IMG/VR virus record: IMGVR_UViG_3300017967_000177
Location: 1-26,128 of that record
Length of the DNA stretch: 26,128 nt
Reading direction: 5' to 3' (one strand)
Source of the DNA: a virus
Shown here piece by piece: positions 7,019 to 14,822 of this stretch. The notes under the pieces were generated by a model, which saw only the letters and a list, made by a program, of their open reading frames with translations, ran no database searches and was not told where the DNA came from. Position numbers and translations under genes: made by a program. Each line of letters opens with the position of its first letter. The stretch's first letter is position 1.

Positions 7019-7465
7019 ATGACTGGACTGTCTAAGTGGACATCGAAAGATGCTGACAAATTTTTTGATGCTGTAAACAAATACAGCGTAGGAATGGATG
7101 ACATCATCCATAGACTACATTCATATGGATACCACCAACCTGGCGGACAATACCCACCATATAACATTGTGAAGGAATCCAATGTCAAGTGGCGTATTGA
7201 AGTAGCACTTGCTGGATGGGATAAGAACGACATTGAGGTAAGCACAGAGACAAACGTTCTTCTCATTCGGTCCAAGGCAGCGAAGGACACCATGGAAGAG
7301 GAGTACATGCATCGTGGTGTGGCGACGAGAACCTTCGCTAGAGGATTCAACTTGGCTGATGATGTTGAAGTAGGAGATGTGACCTTTAAGGATGGTCTTC
7401 TTACAATCCCCCTCAAGAAGATCATTCCAGAACATCAGGCACTAAAGGTGTATGAAATCAACTAA
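7019..7465 (+). CDS. hsp20: Hsp20 / small heat-shock protein
   Basis: A 148-residue alpha-crystallin-domain protein. The domain spans about residues 47-135: PPYNIVKESNVKWRIEVALAGW (46-67) opens it, EYMHRGVATRTFARGF (95-110) is the central loop, and FKDGLLTIPL (123-132) is the family hallmark. The N-terminal 45 residues are the variable arm that controls oligomer size. The C-terminal tail lacks a clear I-x-I motif. Small heat-shock proteins hold unfolding proteins in solution; an hsp20 gene is a common core gene of T4-like cyanophages, with no established client. It has a good TAGGAGAG ribosome site 8 bases before the ATG. It forms its own unit between two terminator-like hairpins. Confidence 0.93.
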   Translation: MTGLSKWTSKDADKFFDAVNKYSVGMDDIIHRLHSYGYHQPGGQYPPYNIVKESNVKWRIEVALAGWDKNDIEVSTETNVLLIRSKAAKDTMEEEYMHRGVATRTFARGFNLADDVEVGDVTFKDGLLTIPLKKIIPEHQALKVYEIN

Positions 7466-7495
7466 ATAATTCTGCCCAAATATCGTCGGCGCACG

Positions 7496-7525
7496 GGGGC
7501 GGCTTGACAAAGACCAAGCCGCCCC
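7496..7525 (+). terminator. 11-bp perfect hairpin after hsp20, likely terminator
   Basis: GGGGCGGCTTG (7496-7506) pairs without mismatch with CAAGCCGCCCC (7515-7525) around an 8-base loop ACAAAGAC. It lies 30 bases after the hsp20 stop. The following bases are TTATAATTT, T-rich but not a clean T-run, so termination may be partial. The same bases hold the promoter described in the next entry. Confidence 0.7.
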
Positions 7526-7532
7526 TTATAAT
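7504..7532 (+). promoter_or_regulatory. consensus sigma70-type promoter (TTGACA, 17 bp, TATAAT)
   Basis: TTGACA (7504-7509) and TATAAT (7527-7532) are both exact consensus hexamers at the optimal 17-bp spacing. This fits cyanophage early promoters, which use the unmodified host polymerase. Predicted start near 7539-7540 leaves only about 15 bases before the ATG at 7555, with no clear Shine-Dalgarno sequence in that leader. It would drive the three Sm-like genes and possibly gp43, uvsX and gp41. The -35 box begins inside the left arm of the hairpin and runs into its loop. Confidence 0.85.
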
Positions 7533-7554
7533 TTGTATGGACTTGTAGTTAATC

Positions 7555-7914
7555 ATGGTTGAAGCAGAACGCATTAAACTTATCCTCACTAAAGTAGGTG
7601 AGCATGTTATTGCTGATGTTCAAGAAGCAGTAGATAAGGAAACTGGTGATCGTAAGGCTTATATTCTGACCGTTCCCTATACGGTACAGATTGCTGAGCA
7701 GCCTGAAAGCCAAGTGGACCTTGACACTTTTGAAGATCAGGAAGTAAAGATTAGATACCGCCCTTGGTGCCCCTTCACTATCGATCAGCGTATTGCTATT
7801 GAGTGTGACTATGTGGTTTCTATTATGGACCCAGCACCTAGTCTTCTTCAAACGTATCTGAGTAATGTACGTGCCAAGCAAGGCGATCGTTATGTTGATG
7901 ATGACAAAGAATGA
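7555..7914 (+). CDS. Sm-like (LSm-fold) phage protein, paralog 1 of 3
   Basis: A 119-residue protein, first of three consecutive related genes. Its N-terminal pattern IKLILTKVGEHVIADVQEA (7-25) and the later PWCPFTIDQ (70-78) and IMDPAPSLLQTYL (90-102) recur in the next two genes. The strand-glycine-strand start resembles the first strands of an Sm/Hfq barrel, and an Sm-like protein of putative cyanophage origin has a reported crystal structure, so an LSm fold is plausible. Such proteins often bind RNA as rings, but RNA binding is not shown by this sequence. It is the first gene after the consensus promoter at 7504, with a very short leader, and its stop overlaps the next ATG (ATGA). Confidence 0.7.
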   Translation: MVEAERIKLILTKVGEHVIADVQEAVDKETGDRKAYILTVPYTVQIAEQPESQVDLDTFEDQEVKIRYRPWCPFTIDQRIAIECDYVVSIMDPAPSLLQTYLSNVRAKQGDRYVDDDKE

Positions 7915-8390
7915 GTATTAAACTGATTTACATGAGGACGGGTGAGGAAGTAATCTCTGAAGTAAAAGAGATTGCTCACCCTGAGAGTGGTGAACCTATT
8001 GGTTACCACATGCATAAACCTTTCCGTCTGGATATTGTCCAGCAGAATATTGAATTCAATAGTGAGAAGGGTTATCAATTGGAGTGGTTCCCCTGGGCAC
8101 CTCTTAGTAAAGACAGAGATTTCTTTATCCCAGGATCACAAGTGATCACTGTCTATGAGCCACTAGACTCTCTGATTTCGCAGTATATTTCTGCCATTGA
8201 TGAGACCAGATACGAAGAGAATTTCCGTAAGCATGAGGCAAGATTTAATCTCAGTTACGAAGATATTGATCTCGATGATATGTTTGACGAAGCTGAGAAA
8301 ATGTTAGCCGAATTGGAGGAAGACAATGGAGATAGTCCTGCTGCTGCTGAAGACGGGGGAGTACGTCCTGAGTCAAGTGGAGACACTTGA
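7911..8390 (+). CDS. Sm-like (LSm-fold) phage protein, paralog 2 of 3
   Basis: A 159-residue protein. Residues 1-95 repeat the paralog pattern: IKLIYMRTGEEVISEVKEI (3-21), FPWAPLSKDRD (60-70) and VYEPLDSLISQYISAI (81-96). It has an extra acidic, probably flexible C-terminal tail of about 60 residues (for example DIDLDDMFDEAEKMLAELEE, 118-137), unlike its neighbours. The tail could be a partner-binding or ring-modulating extension; that is inference. It starts in an ATGA overlap with paralog 1, and its last 65 bases overlap paralog 3 in another frame, so the tail's end is constrained by two coding frames. No catalytic motif is visible. Confidence 0.7.
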   Translation: MSIKLIYMRTGEEVISEVKEIAHPESGEPIGYHMHKPFRLDIVQQNIEFNSEKGYQLEWFPWAPLSKDRDFFIPGSQVITVYEPLDSLISQYISAIDETRYEENFRKHEARFNLSYEDIDLDDMFDEAEKMLAELEEDNGDSPAAAEDGGVRPESSGDT

Positions 8391-8562
8391 CGAGGAGCCT
8401 GCTTGCCACCTCCACCTACCATACAAAATAGTTAATGGTATGTTGGAACCTTGGCCAGAATACACAGTGGACCAAGACGTGTTGCTTTATACCTCATTCA
8501 TTGCTACAATACTAGAACCCGACCCAGCGTTGGTGGAAAAGTACAAGGTTCTGACTGAATGA
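8326..8562 (+). CDS. Sm-like (LSm-fold) phage protein, paralog 3 of 3 (shortest)
   Basis: A 78-residue minimal version of the same family: IVLLLLKTGEYVLSQVETL (3-21), LPYKIVNG (31-38), EPWPEYTVDQD (41-51) and ILEPDPALVEKY (62-73). It lacks the linker insert between the first sheet and the PW motif seen in paralogs 1 and 2. The start lies inside paralog 2 but is well supported by a GGAGGA ribosome site at 8315-8320, five bases before the ATG. The stop overlaps the gp43 ATG (ATGA), so translation may be coupled to the polymerase. Function unknown; an RNA-binding or replisome-accessory role is speculation from fold and position. Confidence 0.7.
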   Translation: MEIVLLLLKTGEYVLSQVETLDEEPACHLHLPYKIVNGMLEPWPEYTVDQDVLLYTSFIATILEPDPALVEKYKVLTE

Positions 8563-11060
8563 GTTTTTATACGAACGTACAACTGGTCGGTGATGACCTT
8601 CTCTATCTTGGATATCAAGAGGGACCTGGCGGTCTGCTTGAGCGTATCCAAAGACGGATGAAGTTCTCTCCGACTTTGTTTGTTTGTACCGATAAGAAGA
8701 CGAACTACAAGACTCTGGATGGCAGGTATGCTAAGCCTGTCAAGTTCGAGTCTGTCCGAGAGGCACGAGGATTCGTTGACAAGTATAAGGATGTAGATGG
8801 GTTTGATGTCCATGGATATGACCGTTACCTCTATCAATATATCTCCGAGGAATTTCCAGGAGAAGTGGACTACGATCTTAAAACTCTTAAGATTACGTCT
8901 CTTGATATTGAAGTTGCGTGTGAAAATGGTTTCCCTAACGTGCGTGAGTGCGCTGAACCTCTTCTGTCGATCACAGTCCAGGATTACACTAGCAAACTCA
9001 TTAAAGTATGGGGAACTAAGCCCTACCATACGGATCGCAAAGATGTGGAGTATATCCTTTGCGACGGTGAAGAACATCTTCTCCGTTCTTTCCTGGCTTA
9101 TTGGCAGACTTCATTCCCAGATGTTCTTACAGGGTGGAATGTCGAGCTGTATGATGTGCCTTACATTTGTGGACGTTTGGAACGTCTGTTTGGGGAAAAG
9201 GAGATGAAGCAGATCTCCCCTTGGGGTATTGTCCACAGGGAGGAGATGGAGATCAAAGGTCGTCAGCAGATCTTGTACAACATGTACGGCATTAACGTGC
9301 TGGACTATCTTGATCTGTATAAGAAGTTCACTTATACAAACCAAGAATCTTATCGCCTTGACCACATTGCCTTTGTGGAACTTGGGCAGAATAAGTTGGA
9401 TCACAGTGAGTTCGAGAACTTCAAGGAGTTCTACACTCGTGACTGGCAGAAGTTCATCGACTACAACATCAAGGACGTGGAGCTTGTTCTACGCCTTGAG
9501 GAAAAGATGAAGTTGGTTGAGCTTGCCATCGCCTTGGCTTATGACGCCAAGGTGAATATGAAAGATGTGTACTATCAGGTACGCATGTGGGATACTCTTA
9601 TCTACAATTATTTGAGGGACAAGAACCTCGTAGTTCCCCCTGCGAAACGTAGTTCAAAAAATGAGAAGTATGCTGGTGCGTATGTTAAAGAGCCTGTTCC
9701 TGGGAGATACGAGTGGGTCGTCTCATTTGACCTCAACTCGCTATATCCTCACCTCATCATGCAATACAACATCTCGCCAGAGACGTTGGTTGCTCAAAAG
9801 CATCCATACGCAACCGTAGATAAGTTGCTCAACCAAGCAGTTGAGCCTGACCCTAGGTATGCTTTGTGTGCTAATGGATCACAGTACCGTAAGGACATCC
9901 ATGGTTTCCTGCCTCAGATGATGCAGAAGATCTACAATGAACGTGTTCAAAGCAAGAAGTTAATGCTTGCTGCCAAGCAGGAGTATGAGAAGAATCCTTC
10001 TAAGGAAATCGAGAAGGCAATCAGTAAGTACAACAACATCCAGATGGCTCGTAAGATCCAACTGAACAGTGCTTATGGTGCCATCGGTAACCAATACTTC
10101 CGCTACTATAACCTCGCTAACGCCGAGGCAATCACCTTGTCTGGTCAGGTGTCGATCCGCTGGATCGAAAACAAAATGAACCAGTACCTAAACAACTTAC
10201 TTAAAACGGAGAACCAGGACTATGTTATTGCCAGTGATACTGACAGCATTTATCTCTGTCTTGATGTACTCGTTAATCGCGTATTTGATGTACCGAATGT
10301 TCCTAAATCGCGCATCGTCAGCTTTCTCGATGCTGCCTGTAAGGATCAAATCGAACCCTTCATCACAAGATCATACGAAGAACTAGCCACATACGCTAAC
10401 GCTTATGATCAGAAGATGTTCATGAAGCGTGAGAACATTGCTGACCGTGGTATCTGGACTGCCAAGAAGCGATACATTCTCAACGTCTGGGACAGCGAGG
10501 GTGTACGCTATGCTGAACCCAAGCTTAAAATGATGGGTATCGAAGCAGTCAAGTCTTCTACACCTGCTCCCTGCCGTAAAGCAATTAAGGAAGCCCTGAC
10601 AATCATGATGTCAGGAAGTGAAGATGATCTGATATCTTACATAGATAGATTTAGGGATGAATTCGATTCGTTACCGCCCGAAGATATTGCGTTTCCGAGG
10701 TCGGTCAATGGAATATCCAAGTTCAAGGCGCAAGGTACCGTCTATTCAAAGGGCTGCCCTCTACATGTTCGTGGAGCGTTGCTTTATAATTTTCATGTCG
10801 GTCAGAAAGATCTAGAAAACAAGTACCCACTCATCCAAGAGGGTGAGAAAATTAAATATCTCTATCTCAGGAAGCATAACAAGATTGGCGAAAACGTTAT
10901 CTCCTTCCTTAATACATTCCCAAGAGAACTGGGTCTAGAGAACGCCATTGATCGCACCACTCAGTTCCAAAAAGCCTTTCTCGATCCTTTACAGATCATC
11001 ACCGACGTGATAGGATGGGAGACTGAGAAAGTATCCAACCTAGAATTTTTATTCGCATGA
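8559..11060 (+). CDS. 43: family B DNA polymerase gp43
   Basis: An 833-residue replicative polymerase of T4 gp43 type (T4: 898 residues). The 3'-5' exonuclease domain begins with Exo [13 protein letters not shown] (115-126, Asp116 and Glu118). Later exonuclease motifs include the [13 protein letters not shown] region (191-203) and [10 protein letters not shown] (301-310). Polymerase motif A is [12 protein letters not shown] (389-400, catalytic Asp391), motif [17 protein letters not shown] (499-514) and motif C ASDTDSIY (558-565, Asp560 and Asp562). The C-terminal NLEFLFA is a short hydrophobic tail like the one by which T4 gp43 binds the gp45 clamp. No intein, frameshift or split is seen, although gp43 is split or invaded in some T4 relatives. 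It overlaps uvsX by 4 bases. Confidence 0.96.
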   Translation: MSFYTNVQLVGDDLLYLGYQEGPGGLLERIQRRMKFSPTLFVCTDKKTNYKTLDGRYAKPVKFESVREARGFVDKYKDVDGFDVHGYDRYLYQYISEEFPGEVDYDLKTLKITSLDIEVACENGFPNVRECAEPLLSITVQDYTSKLIKVWGTKPYHTDRKDVEYILCDGEEHLLRSFLAYWQTSFPDVLTGWNVELYDVPYICGRLERLFGEKEMKQISPWGIVHREEMEIKGRQQILYNMYGINVLDYLDLYKKFTYTNQESYRLDHIAFVELGQNKLDHSEFENFKEFYTRDWQKFIDYNIKDVELVLRLEEKMKLVELAIALAYDAKVNMKDVYYQVRMWDTLIYNYLRDKNLVVPPAKRSSKNEKYAGAYVKEPVPGRYEWVVSFDLNSLYPHLIMQYNISPETLVAQKHPYATVDKLLNQAVEPDPRYALCANGSQYRKDIHGFLPQMMQKIYNERVQSKKLMLAAKQEYEKNPSKEIEKAISKYNNIQMARKIQLNSAYGAIGNQYFRYYNLANAEAITLSGQVSIRWIENKMNQYLNNLLKTENQDYVIASDTDSIYLCLDVLVNRVFDVPNVPKSRIVSFLDAACKDQIEPFITRSYEELATYANAYDQKMFMKRENIADRGIWTAKKRYILNVWDSEGVRYAEPKLKMMGIEAVKSSTPAPCRKAIKEALTIMMSGSEDDLISYIDRFRDEFDSLPPEDIAFPRSVNGISKFKAQGTVYSKGCPLHVRGALLYNFHVGQKDLENKYPLIQEGEKIKYLYLRKHNKIGENVISFLNTFPRELGLENAIDRTTQFQKAFLDPLQIITDVIGWETEKVSNLEFLFA

Positions 11061-12073
11061 GTTTTCTACATGATGTTGTCAAGGAAATTGACAATGATTA
11101 CGCAGGTCTCCTCTCCGAAGGATCTGTGGGTGATATCGGAGGGTATATTGACTCTGGTTCTCATATCTTCAACGCCCTTGTTAGCGGCAGTATTTTTGGT
11201 GGCATTCCCTCAAACAAAATTACCGCAATCGCGGGAGAATCTTCGACAGGTAAGACATTCTTCTGCCTGGGTATGGTATCAAGCTTCCTCTCTTCAAACC
11301 CTGAGGCAGGAGTTGTCTACTTTGAAAGCGAATCGGCAATCTCAAAGACCATGATTGAAGAGAGAGGTATCGATTCCTCTCGTATGATCCTGGTTCCTGT
11401 GACTACGGTACAGGAGTTCCGTACACAAGCCATCAGGATCCTTGATAAGTATATGGAACAGAAGGAAGACGATCGCAAACCTCTGATGTTTGTGCTTGAC
11501 TCCCTGGGTATGCTCTCTACCACTAAGGAGATTGAAGACTCTGAGGCAGGTAAGGAGACTCGTGACATGACACGAGCACAGGTTACTAAGTCCATCTTCC
11601 GTATCCTCACCCTTAAGTTGGGTAAGGCGAATGTTCCTATGATCGTGACCAACCACACCTATGATGTGGTGGGTGCCTATGTGCCAACCAAAGAAATGGG
11701 CGGTGGTAGTGGACTGAAGTACGCAGCATCGACTATCATATATTTGTCCAAGTCGAAGGAACGCGATGGCAAAGAGGTGGTGGGTAACATCATCAAAGCA
11801 ACAGCAGCAAAGTCTCGTCTTACTAGAGAAAATGCTAGAGTAGAAACGAGGTTGTTCTATGATTCACGGGGACTTGACAAGTATTACGGCTTACTGGAAC
11901 TGGGTGAGAAGTACGGAGTATTCCAGCGCAAGGGCAATCGCATCCTTGTTGGGGAATCTTCCGTTTATCCTTCTGTTATTCTTGGTGATCCAGAGAAGTA
12001 TTTCACGCCCGAAGTAATGGAACAGCTTGATTGGGCTGCTGGTCAAGAATTTAAGTATGGTTCTGAAAAATGA
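11057..12073 (+). CDS. uvsX: RecA-like recombinase UvsX
   Basis: A 338-residue RecA/UvsX-family strand-exchange ATPase (T4 UvsX: 391 residues). Landmarks are [17 protein letters not shown] (44-60), Walker A GESSTGKT (60-67), catalytic Glu in VVYFESESA (87-94), Walker [10 protein letters not shown] (143-151) and the DNA-binding loop 2 region with [12 protein letters not shown] (214-225). It coats single-stranded DNA and drives strand invasion for recombination-dependent replication and repair. It starts in an ATGA overlap with gp43 and ends in an ATGA overlap with a 2OG oxygenase gene, giving the T4-like order polymerase, recombinase, helicase with one insertion. Confidence 0.95.
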   Translation: MSFLHDVVKEIDNDYAGLLSEGSVGDIGGYIDSGSHIFNALVSGSIFGGIPSNKITAIAGESSTGKTFFCLGMVSSFLSSNPEAGVVYFESESAISKTMIEERGIDSSRMILVPVTTVQEFRTQAIRILDKYMEQKEDDRKPLMFVLDSLGMLSTTKEIEDSEAGKETRDMTRAQVTKSIFRILTLKLGKANVPMIVTNHTYDVVGAYVPTKEMGGGSGLKYAASTIIYLSKSKERDGKEVVGNIIKATAAKSRLTRENARVETRLFYDSRGLDKYYGLLELGEKYGVFQRKGNRILVGESSVYPSVILGDPEKYFTPEVMEQLDWAAGQEFKYGSEK

Positions 12074-12690
12074 AAGTAGATTTGTTTCCCACTAGCGTCT
12101 ATCGCTACCATGTAGAAGAACCTGAAGCACTTAAGCAACGGGTAATCGAATTCTACAATGAGAATAAATTCAAAGATGAGAATCTAACTCCTCAAGATTG
12201 GAATTGCCAACTCTTTACCACCTTTGGTAGTGGATACTTTCCTATCTCTGAGGCAATCGAAGCCTTCTCTCCCCACTTTGATGAGTTCCAAGAAGAGACG
12301 AAAAATTATGGTAATGTAATTCTCACTGACCTTTGGCTCAACTGCTATGAATCTACAAACTGGCAGGAAAAACACACCCATTCCCCTGGTCAATGGTCTG
12401 CTGTATACTATGCGGTGTTTGATCCTAACGAACACCGTGGCACAAAGTTCTTAGATCCCAATGAGCATGTCCGTGCTGCTAATGGTTTCAAAGAAAACGC
12501 AGCGGAACCATGGGTACAAGAAGGTGACTTGATTATCTTCCCCTCTTATCTTGAGCATTCTGCTCCTCTGAACAAGTCTAGTAAGCTTCGTTCTACTATT
12601 TCATTTAACTTCTTTGTGGAGCAAGAGATCTATGAAGGTGGAGACACTGATTTTGAAAAACTTGTTGTTGGACCAGGAGTATCTACGTAA
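12070..12690 (+). CDS. predicted Fe(II)/2-oxoglutarate oxygenase (TIGR02466-like)
   Basis: A 206-residue protein with the TIGR02466-type layout. The N-terminus [15 protein letters not shown] is shared with the oxygenase at 14812 (MIVNLFPTSIYKAEM), showing they are paralogs. Metal ligands read His102-x-His104 ([17 protein letters not shown]), distal His163 follows [13 protein letters not shown], and Arg174 is the likely 2OG anchor. It is inserted between uvsX and gp41, and its last 59 bases overlap the gp41 start region in another frame. This is a long overlap, suggesting the oxygenase gene is an established resident rather than a recent insertion. Substrate unknown. Confidence 0.8.
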   Translation: MKVDLFPTSVYRYHVEEPEALKQRVIEFYNENKFKDENLTPQDWNCQLFTTFGSGYFPISEAIEAFSPHFDEFQEETKNYGNVILTDLWLNCYESTNWQEKHTHSPGQWSAVYYAVFDPNEHRGTKFLDPNEHVRAANGFKENAAEPWVQEGDLIIFPSYLEHSAPLNKSSKLRSTISFNFFVEQEIYEGGDTDFEKLVVGPGVST

Positions 12691-13996
12691 GACTCTTCCC
12701 TTCATCAAGCCTGAATACTTCTCGGAGAGCACTGAGAGAGTGCTCTTCGGAGTAATCGACAATTTCTACAAAAACTACACTGAAATCCCCGCAAAAGAAG
12801 CATTGACTATTGAGGTCCAGAACCTCAGGAACCTTACTGATGATCAGTTTAAGGGTATCAATGCTCTAATCGATTCTCTTGACGATGAGAAGTCTGATCA
12901 TAAGTGGATTATCGATACTACTGAAAAGTGGTGTAAAGAACGTGCTATATACTTAGCGCTAATGGAGTCTATCAAGATCGCTGATGGCAGCGATGAGAAG
13001 AAGACTCCTGATGCTATCCCACACATCCTCAGCGAGGCTCTTAGCGTCTCGTTTGACAACCACATTGGACACGATTACATAGACGATTATGAGGAAAGGT
13101 ACGATTCTTACCACAAAGTTGAATCTAAGATCCCCTTTGATATTGAACTCTTCAACAAAATTACGAAAGGTGGTCTCCCTAACAAGACTCTCAATGTCGC
13201 TCTTGCTGGTACAGGCGTCGGGAAATCTCTATTCATGTGCCACATGGCTAGCGCCTGTCTCATGCAGGGAAGGAACGTTCTCTACATCACTCTTGAAATG
13301 GCAGAGGAGAAAATTGCTGAGCGAATTGACGCAAACCTCCTCAACGTAAACATTCAGGACCTTACAACTCTTCCGAAGATGATGTATGAGAATAAGGTCA
13401 TAAATATTGCTAAGAAGACCCAAGGCAAACTGATCGTTAAAGAGTACCCTACTGCCTCTGCTCATGCTGGACACTTCCGTGCTCTCCTCAGCGATCTCAA
13501 TCTCAAAAAGTCTTTTAAGCCTGATATCATATTTGTGGATTATCTCAATATTTGTACCTCTTCGCGTTACAAAGGGGCTGCCAATATTAATTCCTATACA
13601 CTTGTTAAGTCTATTGCTGAGGAGCTTAGAGGTTTGGCTGTCGAAGCCGAGGTCCCTATCGTATCTGCCACCCAGACCACTCGTTCTGGTTATGGTAGCA
13701 GCGATGTTGAGCTTACTGACACTTCTGAATCCTTTGGTCTCCCTGCTACTGCTGATCTTATGTTTGCCCTTATTTCTACAGAAGAGCTTGAACAGGTTGG
13801 ACAAATTATGGTGAAGCAGTTGAAGAACCGATACAATGATCTTACGGTTAATAAGAGATTTGTCGTGGGCATTGACAGAGCAAAAATGAGACTGTATGAT
13901 TGTGAACAGTCGGCACAGCAAAACATTCTTGATTCAGGTCAAGAGGTTGTGTCTTTCTCCGATATGAAATCTAAGTTTGGGGAATTTCAATTTTGA
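12632..13996 (+). CDS. 41: replicative DNA helicase gp41 (DnaB-like)
   Basis: A 454-residue RecA-fold hexameric helicase of T4 gp41 type. The N-terminus [20 protein letters not shown] resembles T4 gp41 (MVEIILSHLIFDQAYF), which fixes the start at 12632 rather than an earlier in-frame position. Walker A is AGTGVGKS (192-199), the next helix is followed by NVLYITLEMAEEKIAERID, Walker B is PDIIFVDYLNIC (297-308), and the later Gln-containing motif reads VSATQTTRSGYG. It unwinds DNA 5'-3' ahead of the polymerase and recruits the gp61 primase, whose gene is not in this window. The start lies 59 bases inside the upstream oxygenase gene. Confidence 0.94.
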   Translation: MKVETLILKNLLLDQEYLRKTLPFIKPEYFSESTERVLFGVIDNFYKNYTEIPAKEALTIEVQNLRNLTDDQFKGINALIDSLDDEKSDHKWIIDTTEKWCKERAIYLALMESIKIADGSDEKKTPDAIPHILSEALSVSFDNHIGHDYIDDYEERYDSYHKVESKIPFDIELFNKITKGGLPNKTLNVALAGTGVGKSLFMCHMASACLMQGRNVLYITLEMAEEKIAERIDANLLNVNIQDLTTLPKMMYENKVINIAKKTQGKLIVKEYPTASAHAGHFRALLSDLNLKKSFKPDIIFVDYLNICTSSRYKGAANINSYTLVKSIAEELRGLAVEAEVPIVSATQTTRSGYGSSDVELTDTSESFGLPATADLMFALISTEELEQVGQIMVKQLKNRYNDLTVNKRFVVGIDRAKMRLYDCEQSAQQNILDSGQEVVSFSDMKSKFGEFQF

Positions 13997-14172
13997 ACAA
14001 ACACGAAAAGCGTCGCGATGCTCTCGGATTATTCTATGAGTCTGTGCTAAAGCCAGACTCTGAACTCCGACAGTGTGCTCATAACCAAGAGTGCTTCCAT
14101 GAACTCATGGAATGGAGGCAAGAAGTGTTAGAGTACCTCGACCATCGTCGAAACCAAGAATTCCACTATTGA
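13993..14172 (+). CDS. small hypothetical protein, 59 residues, TTG start
   Basis: Not recognised. The reading frame starts at a TTG that overlaps the gp41 stop (TTGA junction) with a GGGGAA ribosome-like site about 8 bases upstream, and ends at TGA 14170-14172. The product begins MNKHEKRRDALGLFYESVLK and continues as a charged, mostly helical protein with Cys and His residues (RQCAHNQECFHELMEW). It fills almost exactly the space between gp41 and the mazG promoter; the promoter -35 box overlaps its last codons. No ATG or GTG start is available after the in-frame TAA near 13970. Coding is likely but unproved. Confidence 0.55.
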   Translation: MNKHEKRRDALGLFYESVLKPDSELRQCAHNQECFHELMEWRQEVLEYLDHRRNQEFHY

Positions 14173-14198
14173 CAATCGCCTAGCATCCATCTTATAAT
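14169..14198 (+). promoter_or_regulatory. consensus sigma70-type promoter for mazG (TTGACA, 18 bp, TATAAT)
   Basis: TTGACA (14169-14174) and TATAAT (14193-14198) are exact consensus hexamers 18 bp apart, in the gap before mazG. Predicted start near 14205 leaves about 16 bases of leader. This is the same arrangement as the promoter at 7504: early-type promoter, very short leader and no obvious Shine-Dalgarno site. MazG and the genes behind it would be expressed early. Confidence 0.82.
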
Positions 14199-14220
14199 TT
14201 CTTGATACCAGCAAAATATT

Positions 14221-14625
14221 ATGTCTATTGATTTTGACCGCTACGAACAGTTCGTTGACGCTGTAACGTCTGATGCTTCTAAGGATTTTGTCGATCTTGC
14301 TGACCGCCTTGTTGAGCTTGATCGAGAAGGTGCCAATATTGAGCGTCTTCTTACTGCTGGCGTTGGCATTAATGCTGAAGGTGGAGAATTCCTTGAGATC
14401 ATTAAGAAGATGGTCTTCCAAGGTAAGCCTTGGAACGATGATAATCGTGAGCATCTCATCATTGAGCTCGGTGATCTTCTTTGGTATGTTGCTCAGGCAA
14501 CTCAAGCACTAGGCGTGTCCTTTGATGAGGTCATTGAAGTCAACGTGAAGAAGCTAGAGAAGCGTTACCCTGGTGGTGAGTTTGATATTTACTACAGCGA
14601 GAACCGCTCTGCTGATGATCGCTGA
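14221..14625 (+). CDS. mazG: MazG-like nucleotide pyrophosphohydrolase
   Basis: A 134-residue all-helical protein with the MazG metal-binding signature: Glu53 and Glu56 in NAEGGEFLEIIKK (51-63), and Glu82 and Asp85 in IIELGDLLWYVAQ (80-92). MazG enzymes hydrolyse nucleoside triphosphates to monophosphate plus pyrophosphate. mazG is a core auxiliary gene of marine cyanophages; early ideas centred on ppGpp, while later biochemical work pointed to a preference for dGTP/dCTP. It is directly behind the consensus promoter at 14169 and overlaps the next ORF in a TGATG junction. Confidence 0.92.
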   Translation: MSIDFDRYEQFVDAVTSDASKDFVDLADRLVELDREGANIERLLTAGVGINAEGGEFLEIIKKMVFQGKPWNDDNREHLIIELGDLLWYVAQATQALGVSFDEVIEVNVKKLEKRYPGGEFDIYYSENRSADDR

Positions 14626-14822
14626 TGCTTAGCTTCTGGATCCACTTGGTAGCATTCTTCCAAGTTGTAGTGATGAATTGTATTCAACCTGTCAACTGGA
14701 AGTATTGCTATCGGGTGGACCAGTGGTTGATTCCAGATCTTGTAGAAGGATACGAGCTCTGGTCTGGTAAGAAGCATCCTTATCAGAATGAAAAAGAATA
14801 CTTGTCTGAGCATGATCGTTAA
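14625..14822 (+). CDS. small hypothetical protein with hydrophobic N-terminus, 65 residues
   Basis: Not recognised. The ATG overlaps the mazG stop (TGATG). The first 20 residues (LSFWIHLVAFFQVVVMNCI) are strongly hydrophobic and could be a membrane anchor; the rest is polar with several aromatic residues (WKYCYRVDQWLIPDL). The last 11 bases overlap the start of the next oxygenase gene. Coupling and fit between two real genes favour a genuine coding sequence. A small membrane protein affecting host physiology is possible but not supported by any motif. Confidence 0.5.
   Translation: MLSFWIHLVAFFQVVVMNCIQPVNWKYCYRVDQWLIPDLVEGYELWSGKKHPYQNEKEYLSEHDR

Noticed and set aside
7479-7500. GC-rich stretch before the hairpin considered as a tRNA or small RNA
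   Set aside because: No cloverleaf can be drawn; the only structure is the 11-bp hairpin.
8778-8783. TTGACA in gp43 (also near 3661, 11088, 11875 and 17300) as promoter -35 boxes
   Set aside because: None has a TATAAT-like hexamer at 16-18 bp; all are within genes.
13399-13406. CATAAATA inside gp41
   Set aside because: Within coding sequence with no downstream start at the 27-30 base spacing seen for the accepted boxes.
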